From positions 1 to 64,000 of the forward strand of contig JAFZIN010000028.1 of NCBI GenBank assembly GCA_017554305.1: DNA of 64,000 bases, read 5' to 3'. Source of the DNA: Bacteroidales bacterium (GTDB taxonomy: Bacteria; Bacteroidota; Bacteroidia; Bacteroidales; UBA932). A program made the position numbers and the translations under genes. Within the stretch, counting starts at the first letter, position 1, and the number at the start of each line of letters is the position of its first letter. This document shows positions 41,682-51,351 of the stretch, piece after piece. A model generated the notes under the pieces. That model was not told the DNA's origin. It did no database searches and saw only the letters and a program-made list of their open reading frames with translations.

Positions 41682-43037
41682 TTAAATGTGCCTTACACCC
41701 TTTAAAATTCTGTTCCAACGAATACTTTGTGGGAATCTGCGGTACTTATCTCTGGAGAACCAAATGAGTGAAGGCGCTCCAACTATATGATCCTCAGGCA
41801 CAAAGCCCCAATATCTGGAATCTAGGGAGTTATGACGGTTATCTCCCATCATCCAATAGTAATCTTGCTTAAACGTATAAGTTGTTGTCTGCTCTCCGTT
41901 AATGAAGAACAGGCTGTCTCTCTCCTCCAGAGTGTTGTCCTCGTATGAAGTTATAAGCCTTCTGTAGAGGTTGATGCTCTTGGAATCCAACGTTACGGTA
42001 GCTCCCTTAACAGGAATCCATATAGGACCGTAATTATCTCTTGTCCAATGATTTGTTGTGTCAAACGGGAAGAGTGTGAGCGGAGAGTCGGGGTAATCAG
42101 GAGGGAATACATCTATGTTCTCCTCCATACTTATTACCACGCTCAAAGCCTTAATCTTCTCCGCCTCCTCTTTTGTAAGAGCAATATCCGGATATCCCGG
42201 GAGTGAAGGATCAAAGGAGGCATCCTCCGGGTTAATCCTCATCTCATCAAGAATTACCTGATTTATAGGAGAGCCCTTTGTAATAACGGTGTAGGAACTT
42301 TGAAGAGTTGCTCTATCCTGCTCCCTTACGCCGTTTACATAAACTACTCCGTCTCTTACTTCCAACGTATCTCCGCTTACTGCTACGCACCTCTTTACAT
42401 AGTTGTCTTTCTTATCTTTAGGACGAACTATGATTGGACCCAGGCTCTGCTCAACAAAACTTCTCTGCCCCGCGTTCAGACGTACCAGTGAATAGTAATC
42501 TGCCTGAGGCGCCTGTTTTAAAACCGTATCTCCGTTAGGGAAGGCAAAGACTACAATGTCTCCCCTCTTTACTCTTCCAAATCCCTTAAGGCGGCGGTAC
42601 TTATTCTGAATAAGAGTAGAATAGGACTCTTTGCCTGAGAGCGGAAGGGTGTTGTGAACCAGAGGAACGGAGAGCGGAGTCTGCGGAATCTTTGGTCCGT
42701 AAGCCAGTTTGGTAACAAAGAGATAATCTCCCGTGTAAAGTGTCTTCTCCATTGAAGGAGAAGGAATTGTGAAGGCCTCAAACCAGAAGATTTTGATTAC
42801 CATTGCTGCAATCACCGCAAAGATAATTGCATCAACCCAATCTAAAAGGGTATCTGTAAAGTTACCCCTCTTCTTGGTTCTCTTCCAGAAGGCCCACTTA
42901 ACTTTCTTGGTTATGTATAAATCGAAAATTACCGGCAGTCCTAAAAGCCACCAGTAATTTCCAAGCCATATAACCCACAGAATGTAAAGGGTAGCCCAGA
43001 AGGAAAACTTAAACCATCTGTTTTTGAGGAACTTCAC
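41682..43037 (-). CDS. lepB: Signal peptidase I (long form)
   Basis: A 451-residue type I signal peptidase. Two hydrophobic segments lie near residues 10-40 and 65-85, before IPSPSMEKTL, which carries the catalytic Ser. DNYVKRCVAVSGD holds the catalytic Lys, and MGDNRHNSLDSRYWG is the conserved C-terminal box. A long insert (about 220-380), including NHWTRDNYGPIWIPVKG, explains the size, usual in Bacteroidota. It follows rplT by 14 bp. Confidence 0.94.
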   Translation of the reverse strand: MKFLKNRWFKFSFWATLYILWVIWLGNYWWLLGLPVIFDLYITKKVKWAFWKRTKKRGNFTDTLLDWVDAIIFAVIAAMVIKIFWFEAFTIPSPSMEKTLYTGDYLFVTKLAYGPKIPQTPLSVPLVHNTLPLSGKESYSTLIQNKYRRLKGFGRVKRGDIVVFAFPNGDTVLKQAPQADYYSLVRLNAGQRSFVEQSLGPIIVRPKDKKDNYVKRCVAVSGDTLEVRDGVVYVNGVREQDRATLQSSYTVITKGSPINQVILDEMRINPEDASFDPSLPGYPDIALTKEEAEKIKALSVVISMEENIDVFPPDYPDSPLTLFPFDTTNHWTRDNYGPIWIPVKGATVTLDSKSINLYRRLITSYEDNTLEERDSLFFINGEQTTTYTFKQDYYWMMGDNRHNSLDSRYWGFVPEDHIVGAPSLIWFSRDKYRRFPQSIRWNRILKGVRHI

Positions 43038-43051
43038 CTTTACGTGGAGTA

Positions 43052-43396
43052 TTATTTAAGAGACTTTACAACCTGCTCAAAAGCCTGAGGATTGTTCATT
43101 GCAAGATCTGCAAGAACCTTGCGGTTCAAAGAGATATCGCTCTTTGAAAGCTTGCCTATGAACTGTGAATAGTTCATTCCGTAAGCTCTTACTGCAGCGT
43201 TGATTCTCTGAATCCAAAGAACTCTGTAGCTCTTCTTCTTGTCTTTACGATCATTGTAGGCATGAGTCCATCCTTTCTCCAGGGTGTTTTTTGCTACTGT
43301 GTAGACATTTGCCCTTGCATGGAAGTTGCCTTTGGTCTGCTTTAAAATTTTCTTGCGGCGTGCTCTTGACGCAACAGAATTTACACTTCTTGGCAT
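43052..43396 (-). CDS. rplT: 50S ribosomal protein L20
   Basis: A 114-residue L20: [20 protein letters not shown] start and [20 protein letters not shown] (in part) are typical. It is the last translation gene of the infC-rpmI-rplT operon. An 80-bp spacer with a stem precedes it; L20 is an autoregulator of this operon in other bacteria. Confidence 0.97.
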   Translation of the reverse strand: MPRSVNSVASRARRKKILKQTKGNFHARANVYTVAKNTLEKGWTHAYNDRKDKKKSYRVLWIQRINAAVRAYGMNYSQFIGKLSKSDISLNRKVLADLAMNNPQAFEQVVKSLK

Positions 43397-43414
43397 AATT
43401 TTAATGTTTTGGAA

Positions 43415-43452
43415 GCCAGCGCTCTTCTCCTTAAGAGACTTTCTCTGCTGGG
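43415..43452 (-). promoter_or_regulatory. Possible L20 leader structure between rpmI and rplT
   Basis: On the minus strand GCCCAGC pairs with GCTGGC (one bulged C) and encloses a smaller AGAGA/TCTCT stem. The rpmI-rplT gap is unusually long (80 bp) for this operon. A site for L20 feedback is possible but based only on position. Confidence 0.3.
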
Positions 43453-43476
43453 CATCCGGTTAATAAATAAGTTAAC

Positions 43477-43671
43477 TTAAGAGAGAATAAGTTCTTTAAC
43501 TCTCTTCTCATCACTGCTTGCAATGACTCCTGAGTAAGCAAGATTTCTCTTACGCTTAGTAGTCTTCTTAGTCAGAATGTGACTGTGATAAGCATGATGT
43601 CTTTTTACTTTACCCGAGCCAGTAAGCTCAAAGCGCTTTTTGGCACTGGACTTGGTCTTTAATTTTGGCAT
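43477..43671 (-). CDS. rpmI: 50S ribosomal protein L35
   Basis: A 64-residue L35 from [20 protein letters not shown], the family start. An upstream in-frame ATG at 43698 would add nine residues that overlap infC and are not conserved. [19 protein letters not shown] matches the family. It starts 4 bp after infC. Confidence 0.96.
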   Translation of the reverse strand: MPKLKTKSSAKKRFELTGSGKVKRHHAYHSHILTKKTTKRKRNLAYSGVIASSDEKRVKELILS

Positions 43672-43675
43672 ATCT

Positions 43676-44320
43676 TTACTTTTTTTTAATAGGTGCAATT
43701 ATCATACTCATCCTCTTGCCCTCAAGCAGAGGCATCTTCTCCGCCTTTCCAAACTCCTCAAGTTCAACGGCAAACCTCAAAAGCAACTTTTCTCCTTGCT
43801 CTGAGAACAAGATTGAACGTCCTTTGAAGTATACAAAAGCCTTAACCTTGTTGCCCTCCTTGAGGAAGTTTTTGGCGTGGTTTAACTTAAACTGGAAGTC
43901 ATGCTCATCTGTGTTAGGACCAAAGCGCAACTCCTTAATCTCTGTCTTGGCTGCGTTGGCCTTCATCTCTTTGGCCTTCTTTTTCTGCTGATACAGATAC
44001 TTTTGGTAATCTATAATCTTGCAGACAGGAGGTTCCGCATTAGGCGCAATCTCAACCAAATCAAGCTCCATCTCCTGAGCCATTTTCAATGCCTGCGCAA
44101 TTGGATAAATCTTCTGCTCAGGCACATTGTCTCCAACTACCCTAACCTCGGGTACTCTGATTTGCTCATTTACTCTAGGCCCCTCATCTTCATCCTTGCG
44201 GAATTTGTTATTTGGACCCTTAAAACCCGGATTGGTGGCACTTGCGTTGCCGGGTTTGTTAGCTTGGTTGCCTCCCTGAGGTTTGTAGAAACCACCTGGA
44301 CGCGGTTTGAATGTTGCGAT
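43676..44320 (-). CDS. infC: Translation initiation factor IF-3, predicted AUC start
   Basis: About 214 residues. The core [16 protein letters not shown]...[16 protein letters not shown] and the C-terminal domain are typical (quoted in parts). No ATG, GTG or TTG lies in frame between the stop at 44324-44326 and the conserved region far enough upstream; the frame opens with TTT ATC. ATC at 44318-44320 sits 7 nt after a perfect AGGAGG. IF-3 genes are known to use AUU-type starts for autoregulation, so AUC is the likely start. The N-terminal 45 residues ([19 protein letters not shown]) are a Gly/Asn/Pro-rich extension. Confidence 0.9.
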   Translation of the reverse strand: MATFKPRPGGFYKPQGGNQANKPGNASATNPGFKGPNNKFRKDEDEGPRVNEQIRVPEVRVVGDNVPEQKIYPIAQALKMAQEMELDLVEIAPNAEPPVCKIIDYQKYLYQQKKKAKEMKANAAKTEIKELRFGPNTDEHDFQFKLNHAKNFLKEGNKVKAFVYFKGRSILFSEQGEKLLLRFAVELEEFGKAEKMPLLEGKRMSMIIAPIKKK

Positions 44321-44351
44321 AAACTATCCTCCTATTTTAAGTTAAACATAT

Positions 44352-46313
44352 TTAGTTTGCAGGAGTTACCGGTTCTCCCAGCTCCTCCTTAATTTTTTTC
44401 TCTATAAGTTGAGCAAACTCCTCAACCTTCATAACACCAAGATTTACACCACCTTGCTGTCTTACAGCCACGCTCTCGGTTTCCATTTCCTTCTCTCCTA
44501 CAACCAGCAGGTAAGGCAATTTCTTGAGCTCGTTTTCTCTAATACGCTTACCTATTGTCTCGTTGCGGTCGTCAATGGAGGCGCGAATTTCGCAATTTTT
44601 TAGTGAATTGCAAACTTTTTTAGCAAAATCCACATATTTCTCTCCAACCGGAAGAACTACGCACTGGTCTGGAGTGAGCCACAACGGAAGGTTTCCTGCG
44701 GTGTGCTCCAGAAGAACGGCTACGAATCTCTCCATAGAACCGAACGGTGCACGGTGTATCATAATTGGTCTATGCTTCTGGTTATCAGCGCCTGTGTACT
44801 CCAGACCAAACCTCTCAGGGAGGTTGTAGTCTACCTGAATGGTACCCAGCTGCCACTGACGGCCAATGGCATCCTTAACCATAAAGTCCAGTTTAGGGCC
44901 GTAGAAGGCTGCTTCACCATACTCTATCTTGGTCTTAAGTCCCTTCTCTGCAGCAGATTCAATAATTGCCTGCTCTGCCTTCTCCCAATTCTCCTCGCTG
45001 CCAATATACTTAGAGCGGTCTACCTTATCTCTTAAGGATACCTGTGCGGTATACTGGTCAAACTTCAGAGTCTTAAAGATATAGAGCACAATATCAATCA
45101 CTTTGCAGAACTCCTCCTTTAACTGATCCGGTCTTACAAAGAGGTGGGCATCATCCTGGGTAAAACCGCGTACTCTTGTAAGTCCGTGAAGCTCACCGCT
45201 CTGCTCGTATCTGTAAACCGTTCCGAACTCTGCAAAACGGATAGGAAGGTCTTTATATGAACGAGGTTTTGTCTTGTAAATCTCACAGTGGTGAGGGCAG
45301 TTCATTGGCTTGAGCAGGAACTCCTCTCCCTCCTGCGGAGTGGTGATAGGACGGAATGAATCTTTACCGTATTTTGCCCAGTGTCCGCTGGTTACGTAGA
45401 GTTCCTTCTGTCCAATGTGAGGGGTAATTACAGGCAGATAGCCGTAATCACTCTGAACCTTGCGCAGGAAATTCTCAAGACGGGTTCTGAGGGCTGCTCC
45501 TCTTGGAAGCCACAGAGGCAGACCGGCTCCCACCTTCTGGCTGAATGCAAAGAGTTCCAGCTCTTTACCCAGCTTTCTGTGGTCTCTCTTCTTAGCCTCT
45601 TCAAGCACCTTCAGGTACTCGTCCAGCATACTCTTCTTAGGGAAGGTTATACCGTATATTCTTGTAAGCTGTTTGCGTTTTTCATCTCCTCTCCAGTATG
45701 CGCCGGCAATTGAGGTAAGCTTAATTGCCTTAATTACAGAGGTTGACATAATGTGAGGACCACGGCACAAATCTGTAAAGTTACCGTTTGTATAGAAGGA
45801 GATTGTACCGTCTTTGAGTTCCCCAATGAGTTCTGTCTTGTACTCGTCTCCCTTCTTTGTGAAGTATGCAAGAGCCTCATCTTTAGGAACATCCTTGCGG
45901 ACATACTCCTCACCTGTTCTGGCAAGTTCCAACATTTTGTCTTCCACCTTCTTAAGATCTGCCTCTGTGAGGGTCTTGTCTCCCAGGTCTACATCATAGT
46001 AGAAACCGTTCTCAATGGCCGGTCCTATACCGAATTTGATACCCGGATAAATAGCCTCAAGTGCCTCAGCCATAAGGTGTGAGGATGAGTGCCAGAAGGC
46101 CTTCTTGCCCTCATCGTCATCCCACTTGTGAAGACGTAATTTTGCATCAGTTTCAATTGGTGTACGAAGGTCACAGACCTGATCGTTAACAGAGACAGAC
46201 AACACCTCTGCGGCAAGACGGGGACTGATGCTCTCTGCAATCTGATAACCCGTTACGCCCTTTTCAAAATCTTTTACACTTCCGTCTGGAAATGTAATCT
46301 TAATAATGCTCAT
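44352..46313 (-). CDS. thrS: Threonyl-tRNA synthetase
   Basis: A 653-residue class II synthetase. Domains: TGS ([14 protein letters not shown], residues 1-62), the editing N2 domain with [11 protein letters not shown], the catalytic core with [14 protein letters not shown] (zinc Cys) and [24 protein letters not shown] (in part), then the anticodon domain. It is first in thrS-infC-rpmI-rplT. It has a consensus promoter (46376-46406) and a leader hairpin (46339-46359) that may serve autoregulation. Confidence 0.97.
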   Translation of the reverse strand: MSIIKITFPDGSVKDFEKGVTGYQIAESISPRLAAEVLSVSVNDQVCDLRTPIETDAKLRLHKWDDDEGKKAFWHSSSHLMAEALEAIYPGIKFGIGPAIENGFYYDVDLGDKTLTEADLKKVEDKMLELARTGEEYVRKDVPKDEALAYFTKKGDEYKTELIGELKDGTISFYTNGNFTDLCRGPHIMSTSVIKAIKLTSIAGAYWRGDEKRKQLTRIYGITFPKKSMLDEYLKVLEEAKKRDHRKLGKELELFAFSQKVGAGLPLWLPRGAALRTRLENFLRKVQSDYGYLPVITPHIGQKELYVTSGHWAKYGKDSFRPITTPQEGEEFLLKPMNCPHHCEIYKTKPRSYKDLPIRFAEFGTVYRYEQSGELHGLTRVRGFTQDDAHLFVRPDQLKEEFCKVIDIVLYIFKTLKFDQYTAQVSLRDKVDRSKYIGSEENWEKAEQAIIESAAEKGLKTKIEYGEAAFYGPKLDFMVKDAIGRQWQLGTIQVDYNLPERFGLEYTGADNQKHRPIMIHRAPFGSMERFVAVLLEHTAGNLPLWLTPDQCVVLPVGEKYVDFAKKVCNSLKNCEIRASIDDRNETIGKRIRENELKKLPYLLVVGEKEMETESVAVRQQGGVNLGVMKVEEFAQLIEKKIKEELGEPVTPAN

Positions 46314-46338
46314 AAATTTTTAATTATTAATTTTTAAA

Positions 46339-46359
46339 GGATACCATACTGCGGTATCC
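46339..46359 (-). promoter_or_regulatory. thrS leader hairpin resembling a tRNA-Thr anticodon arm
   Basis: On the minus strand GGATACC-GCAGTAT-GGTATCC forms a 7-bp stem with a 7-base loop. The three central loop bases are AGU, a threonine anticodon; G35 and U36 are the identity bases read by ThrRS. It lies 25 bases before the thrS ATG. In E. coli ThrRS represses its own translation through an anticodon-like leader hairpin. Confidence 0.45.
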
Positions 46360-46375
46360 ACCTTTCAAAGGCCTG

Positions 46376-46406
46376 CAAATCTACAAATTTTATATCTTTG
46401 CACAAA
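46376..46406 (-). promoter_or_regulatory. thrS promoter
   Basis: Minus-strand TTTG (46403-46406), 19-bp spacer, TAGATTTG (46376-46383). The predicted transcript starts near 46369, just upstream of the hairpin. A plus-strand TATCTTTG (46393-46400) inside the spacer could serve the divergent DUF4199 gene. Confidence 0.7.
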
Positions 46407-46428
46407 ACAATCCTTAAAAGGAAATACC

Positions 46429-46989
46429 ATGGAGAACAATTTCAACCCAATTCAAGAGCCGGAGAACAATGTTAAACCGGTATCAAAGTGGAACCGTGCC
46501 GCAGTAGAAGGCGTTAAACTGGCTATTATCAGTATAGTATTAATGCTGGCAGCAGGTCTTACCCAGTCTAAAGGTTTAGGAACTATTATATGGATAGTTA
46601 AACTGGCAGCAACCATTACCTTCCTCTGGTGGGCAATGAAGAGATATTCGGTTGCAAATGCAGCCGTTGTGGGACAGACCACATACGCAGAATCTTTCAC
46701 ATTCGGATTCATAACATCATTCCTCTCTTCAATTGTTCTGGCTGTTTACACATACGTTAACTGCCTCTTTATCAATCCGGATCAGTTGCAGCTGGCTAAA
46801 GATGCCTATATGACTCAATTAGAGAGCAGGCCGGAAATTTCTATGGAGATGATAGAGAAAGTATTTGATAATCTGGAAATTATCTCCACCTTTGGCGTAC
46901 TTATCTTCTACACCATCTGGGGTCTGATTATTTCCGCAATACTTGCAGGCTCAACCAAGGTTCTGCCTGAAGGATACAATAACAACTAA
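46429..46989 (+). CDS. DUF4199 membrane protein
   Basis: A 186-residue protein with four membrane segments (about 30-50, 55-72, 85-110, 155-178) and the family phrase TYAESFTFGF. A short polar N-terminus precedes them. DUF4199 proteins are frequent in Bacteroidota next to a GT2 glycosyltransferase, exactly as here (gap 2 bp). Function unknown; a partner role in lipid-linked glycosylation is inference. Confidence 0.9.
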   Translation: MENNFNPIQEPENNVKPVSKWNRAAVEGVKLAIISIVLMLAAGLTQSKGLGTIIWIVKLAATITFLWWAMKRYSVANAAVVGQTTYAESFTFGFITSFLSSIVLAVYTYVNCLFINPDQLQLAKDAYMTQLESRPEISMEMIEKVFDNLEIISTFGVLIFYTIWGLIISAILAGSTKVLPEGYNNN

Positions 46990-46991
46990 TT

Positions 46992-47987
46992 ATGGATATT
47001 TCTGTTGTTATCTCCATTTTTAATGAGAAGGAATCTCTGAGGGAACTGGTTTCAGGAATAAGGGATGTCCTCTGCAAAGCCTCTCTCTCTCATGAGATTA
47101 TAATGATCAGTGACGGCTCTACAGACGGCAGTTGGGAGGAGATTGAAGCAATTGCAAAGGAGCTGAACACAGAGCAGCCTGTTATACACGGTATCTGCTT
47201 CCGCCGCAACTACGGCAAATCTGCCGCCCTTTTCTGCGGCTTTGAAAAGGCTCAGGGTGATGTTGTTATCACTATGGATGCAGACCTCCAGGATGATCCG
47301 CAAGAGATTCCTGAACTTTACCGGATGGTAAAGGAGGAGGGCTATGACCTTGTAAGCGGCTGGAAGAAAAAGAGATATGATAACAAATTAACAAAGAACA
47401 TTCCTTCCAAAATATACAACGCCACCGCAAGATGGGTTACCAAGACTAAGCTTCACGATATGAACTGCGGCCTTAAAGCCTATAAGAATGAGGTGGTTAA
47501 GAACATTGAGGTTTACGGAGAGATGCACCGTTACATTCCTTTCCTTGCAAAGGAGGCGGGCTACACCAACATTGGAGAGAAGCCTGTTCACCACCACAAG
47601 AGAAAGTACGGCTCCTCCAAGTTTGGAATGAACCGCTTTGTAAACGGCTACCTGGATTTAATGACTCTCTGGTTCCTCCAGAAGTTTGGAAAGAAGCCTA
47701 TGCACCTCTTTGGAGTATGGGGTACGCTTATGTTCCTGATTGGCGGTGCCATAGCGCTTTGGATTATAATTCGCAAACTTGTTCTGCAGGCTCAGATGCA
47801 GGCTCAGCTGAACCTCAACGGAGTAACGGATATTAAACCCAGAGGGGTTACAGATCAGCCTCTGTTCTATATTGCGCTGGTTGTGGTGGTTATAGGAGTG
47901 ATGCTTTTCCTTACGGGATTTATCGCCGAGCTAATTAGCCGTAACTCTCAGGGCCGCAACAATTACCAGATTAAAAAAGAATTTTAA
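46992..47987 (+). CDS. Family 2 glycosyltransferase (DPM1/GtrB-like)
   Basis: A 331-residue GT2. The nucleotide-sugar fold starts at VVISIFNEKESLRELV; the metal motif is ITMDADLQDDPQEIPELY; MNCGLKAYKNEV and HRYIPFLAKEAGY are family motifs. Two C-terminal membrane helices (about 243-263 and 295-318) and a final basic tail match polyprenyl-phosphate glycosyltransferases such as GtrB or ArnC. It ends just before a terminator. Confidence 0.92.
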   Translation: MDISVVISIFNEKESLRELVSGIRDVLCKASLSHEIIMISDGSTDGSWEEIEAIAKELNTEQPVIHGICFRRNYGKSAALFCGFEKAQGDVVITMDADLQDDPQEIPELYRMVKEEGYDLVSGWKKKRYDNKLTKNIPSKIYNATARWVTKTKLHDMNCGLKAYKNEVVKNIEVYGEMHRYIPFLAKEAGYTNIGEKPVHHHKRKYGSSKFGMNRFVNGYLDLMTLWFLQKFGKKPMHLFGVWGTLMFLIGGAIALWIIIRKLVLQAQMQAQLNLNGVTDIKPRGVTDQPLFYIALVVVVIGVMLFLTGFIAELISRNSQGRNNYQIKKEF

Positions 47988-47991
47988 GTAC

Positions 47992-48020
47992 AGAGAGGGC
48001 AAAGTAATGCCCTCTTTTTT
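47992..48020 (+). terminator. Terminator after the GT2 gene
   Basis: AGAGGGC pairs with GCCCTCT around loop AAAGTAAT, then TTTTTT. The next gene starts 14 bp later. Confidence 0.85.
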
Positions 48021-48034
48021 ATATGCAGTTTATC

Positions 48035-49834
48035 ATGAAAAAAATAGGCATCAGTTTCATCTTTGCATTGCTGGGAGCAATAGTGCTCTCCCTTGCAACC
48101 TCCTGTGACAGAGTGGCAGACGGTGAGTATACCCTTCACCTTCTTACTACCAATGATGTACACGGCAACTGGTTTGATTCCTCTTATACGGACAACAACC
48201 AGAAGAGGTCTCTCTTTTCCATTAGTTATTCCGTTAACCACCTGAGAGACAGCGTAGGAGAAGATAACGTAATTCTGGTAGACGGCGGAGACTGTCTGCA
48301 GGGAGACAATGCGGCATTTATGTACAACTATGTAGATACCGTTGGAGATCACCTCTTTGCAAGGCTGGCTGCCTATATGAAATATGATGCTGTAACCGTT
48401 GGTAATCATGATATTGAAACGGGCCACGCCGTTTATGATGCCGTTAGGGCAGACCTTGAGGAGAGAGGCATTCCTTTCCTTGGCGGCAACGCAATAAAGA
48501 CAGATGCAACTACCACAGAAGAGGAGGCAAAGAGTAAGGGCTACAAGTTCAGCGAGCGTTACTTTGATACCTTTAAGATTGTGGAGAAGGGAGGCCTTAA
48601 GGTTGCAATCCTCGGATACTCAAACCCTAACATGAAGGCCTGGTTGGATGAGAGCATATTTGGCGGAATGTACTTTGTATCTCTAATACCGCTGGTTCAG
48701 CAGGATGTAGACAAGATTAGAAAGAAGTATAAGCCTCAGGTTGTGATAGTTGCAGTTCATTCCGGCACAGGTAACGGAGACGGAAGTTCTCTGGAGAGCC
48801 AGGGATTGGATCTCTTCAAAACTCTTAAGGGAGTAGATTTTCTTATCTGCTCACATGACCACCGTCAGTTTATTAAAAAGTCTGACACTATGTGTCTTAT
48901 AAACTCCGGCAGCCACGCTAAAAACATTGGTCACGGAATTCTGAAGATTAAGGTGGAGAAGGGAAAGATTGCATCAAAAGAGTTGGAAGCAGACCTTATA
49001 CCGGTTAAGATGCACAAGGTAGATACCACAATGAGGCGCATCTTCAGAAAGGAGTATCTTGAAGTAAGAGCCTTTACCAATACGGAGATTGGAACACTTG
49101 TTAGAAATATGAGAACCAGAGACGCTTACCAGGGAATGAGTGACTATGTAAACTTCATTCACACAGTCTCTTTCTGGCACAGTGATGCAGATATCTCAAT
49201 TGCGGCTCCGCTCACCTTCAACAAGGAGATTGAAAAAGGCACGCTTGTTTACAATGACCTCTTTACCATCTATCCGTTTGAAAATCAGATGTTCGTTATA
49301 AATATGACCGGAAAGGAGGTTAAGGATTATCTGGAACAATCATACGATCAGTGGGTTACAAGAGATATTCCGGGCCACGTTCTAAAGATTCAGCGCAGTG
49401 ACGATCTGCGCAACAGCCAGAACGGATGGTCTTTCATAAAGAGGAGTTACAACTTTGACTCCGCCGGCGGAATTAACTATACTGTAGATATTTCCAAGCC
49501 AATGGGTCAGAGAATCAATATACTCTCAATGGCATCGGGAGAGCCGTTCAAGGCAGATACAACCTACAAGGTTGCAATGACCTCCTACCGTGCAAGCGGC
49601 GGAGGAGAACTGCTGGATAAATGCGGCATTGTAACGGATAAAATCAATGAGAGAATAGTTCAGAAATACCCTGAGTACAGGGAGATTATCTACCAGTACA
49701 TTCAGGAGAAAAAGGTAGTGGATCCGGATTCTATAGGGAACCAGAAGGTTATAGGCCACTGGGAATTTGTCCCTAAAAAGATGGCCCAACTGGCTATTAA
49801 AAAGGATATGGATCTGCTCTTCCCTATAAAGTAA
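48035..49834 (+). CDS. Lipoprotein metallophosphatase/5'-nucleotidase (UshA-like)
   Basis: About 599 residues starting at MKKIGISFIFALLGA; the ATG 12 bp upstream falls at the end of the terminator and is not used. Lipobox ATSC. Metallophosphatase motifs LLTTNDVHGNW, VDGGDCLQGD, VTVGNHDIETG and AVHSGTGNGDG give the dimetal site; ICSHDHRQF is the last. The C-terminal 5_nucleotid_C domain covers about 330-560 (TYKVAMTSYRASGGGELLD). It releases phosphate from nucleotides outside the cytoplasm. Confidence 0.92.
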   Translation: MKKIGISFIFALLGAIVLSLATSCDRVADGEYTLHLLTTNDVHGNWFDSSYTDNNQKRSLFSISYSVNHLRDSVGEDNVILVDGGDCLQGDNAAFMYNYVDTVGDHLFARLAAYMKYDAVTVGNHDIETGHAVYDAVRADLEERGIPFLGGNAIKTDATTTEEEAKSKGYKFSERYFDTFKIVEKGGLKVAILGYSNPNMKAWLDESIFGGMYFVSLIPLVQQDVDKIRKKYKPQVVIVAVHSGTGNGDGSSLESQGLDLFKTLKGVDFLICSHDHRQFIKKSDTMCLINSGSHAKNIGHGILKIKVEKGKIASKELEADLIPVKMHKVDTTMRRIFRKEYLEVRAFTNTEIGTLVRNMRTRDAYQGMSDYVNFIHTVSFWHSDADISIAAPLTFNKEIEKGTLVYNDLFTIYPFENQMFVINMTGKEVKDYLEQSYDQWVTRDIPGHVLKIQRSDDLRNSQNGWSFIKRSYNFDSAGGINYTVDISKPMGQRINILSMASGEPFKADTTYKVAMTSYRASGGGELLDKCGIVTDKINERIVQKYPEYREIIYQYIQEKKVVDPDSIGNQKVIGHWEFVPKKMAQLAIKKDMDLLFPIK

Positions 49835-49842
49835 GCAGCTGA

Positions 49843-51330
49843 TTACAAAGCCTCTGCAGCGTCACGGATTGCCTCGCTCATAGTTGGGTGAGGGAATACG
49901 GTGTTTTTCACCTGCTCTGCGGTAGCACCCAAATCAAGAGCCAGAACCATTCCGCCTATAATCTCCGTTACGTCTGCTCCAATGAGGTGAACGCCAAGGA
50001 GTTTATCTGTGTCTGCATCAGAGATGAGTTTTACAAAGCCGTCTGTCTTGCCCGCTGCGGTGGCCTTGCCGGAAGCGGTGAACATAAACTTGCCCACCTT
50101 GTAATTGATGCCAAGCTCTTTAGCCTTTCTCTCTGTCATACCCGCAGATGCAATCTGAGGAGTTGTGTATGTTGCGCCCGGAATGTGCTCGTAATTAACC
50201 GGGTGGAACTTAGATGCTTTACCCTCCTGCTCGGCGATATGTTCAAGGCAGGCAACTGCCTCGGCAGAAGCAACATGCGCCAGCGCCGGTGTAGGAATCA
50301 CATCACCTATTGCATATATTTCTGCAACGCCGGTGTGGTAGAACTGGTTTACATTTATCTTGCCCCTGTCTGTGGTAATGCCCACGCTCTCAAGATTGAG
50401 ATCGGCGGTGTTTGCACCCACTCCAACGGCACAGAGAACACGCTCAACCTTAATCTTCTCCTCACCCTTCTTGCTCTCCACCGTAACGGTAATGTTCTCA
50501 GGATCCGGCGTTCCGTCCTCCAGGCAGGCATTCTCATCTATGGTAACGCCTGTAACCTTGGTACTTACCATAATCTTCATTCCCTCCTTGCGGAAAGAGC
50601 GGCTCAGCTGGGCAGAAACATCGTCATCTTCCAGCGGAACAATCCTGTCTAAGAACTCAATAAGGTGAACCTGGCAACCCATTGCAAGATAGAAGTTTGC
50701 AAGCTCGCTGCCTATTGCTCCGGAACCAATTACGGCCAGTGATTTTGGAAGCGTCTCCGGAATCAAAGCGTTCTTGTATGAGACAATCTTCTTGCCGTCA
50801 AACGGTGCAAACGGAAGGGCCTTAGGTGAAGCTCCCGTTGCAATAATTATATATTTTCCTTTAAGATGACACTTCCCGTCCTCCGGAATGAATCCGCATC
50901 CGTTTCCGCCGGCGCAGGCTCCCGTACACTCAACCTCAATTGTGTTGGCATCCAGGAACTTGCCCTTGCCGTTTACAACGGTAATCTTGTTCTTGTTAAA
51001 GAGAAACTCCACACCCTTTCTCATTCTGTCAGAAACTCCCCTCTCTCTCTCAACAACCTTTGCAATATCTACCTTAAGCTCCTTGGTACGCTCAGGGTCT
51101 GCAATGTTGTCTCCGTCAAAAGAGATTCCGTAACTTGCCAAATGCTTGAAAGCCTGGAAGGTCTCCGCAGATTTAAGGAGTGCCTTTGTTGGAATGCAAC
51201 CCCAGTTGAGGCAGATACCACCTATCTCCGCCTTCTCAACAACGGCAACTTTGAATCCGTACTGAGCCGCTCTTACGGCAGCCACATAACCACCTGGGCC
51301 GGAGCCCAAAACTATAACGTCATATTCCAT
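49843..51330 (-). CDS. lpdA: Dihydrolipoyl dehydrogenase
   Basis: A 495-residue flavoprotein that reoxidises lipoamide in 2-oxoacid dehydrogenase or glycine cleavage complexes. FAD site LGSGPGGYVAAVRAA; redox disulfide GGICLNWGCIPTK (Cys40, Cys45); NAD site IGSGAIGSELANFY; C-terminal acid-base HPTMSEAI. A loop before IIIATGASP holds four extra cysteines (135, 139, 145, 154), which ordinary Lpd lacks. The E1 and E2 partners are not nearby. It follows secA by 21 bp. Confidence 0.95.
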   Translation of the reverse strand: MEYDVIVLGSGPGGYVAAVRAAQYGFKVAVVEKAEIGGICLNWGCIPTKALLKSAETFQAFKHLASYGISFDGDNIADPERTKELKVDIAKVVERERGVSDRMRKGVEFLFNKNKITVVNGKGKFLDANTIEVECTGACAGGNGCGFIPEDGKCHLKGKYIIIATGASPKALPFAPFDGKKIVSYKNALIPETLPKSLAVIGSGAIGSELANFYLAMGCQVHLIEFLDRIVPLEDDDVSAQLSRSFRKEGMKIMVSTKVTGVTIDENACLEDGTPDPENITVTVESKKGEEKIKVERVLCAVGVGANTADLNLESVGITTDRGKINVNQFYHTGVAEIYAIGDVIPTPALAHVASAEAVACLEHIAEQEGKASKFHPVNYEHIPGATYTTPQIASAGMTERKAKELGINYKVGKFMFTASGKATAAGKTDGFVKLISDADTDKLLGVHLIGADVTEIIGGMVLALDLGATAEQVKNTVFPHPTMSEAIRDAAEAL

Positions 51331-51351
51331 ATAGAGTCTCTCTAAAATTTT

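Noticed and set aside
49888..50652. 254-residue open frame opposite lpdA
   Set aside because: It is antisense to a well-conserved gene, rich in Cys/Asn/Leu as expected for a shadow frame, with no recognisable domain.
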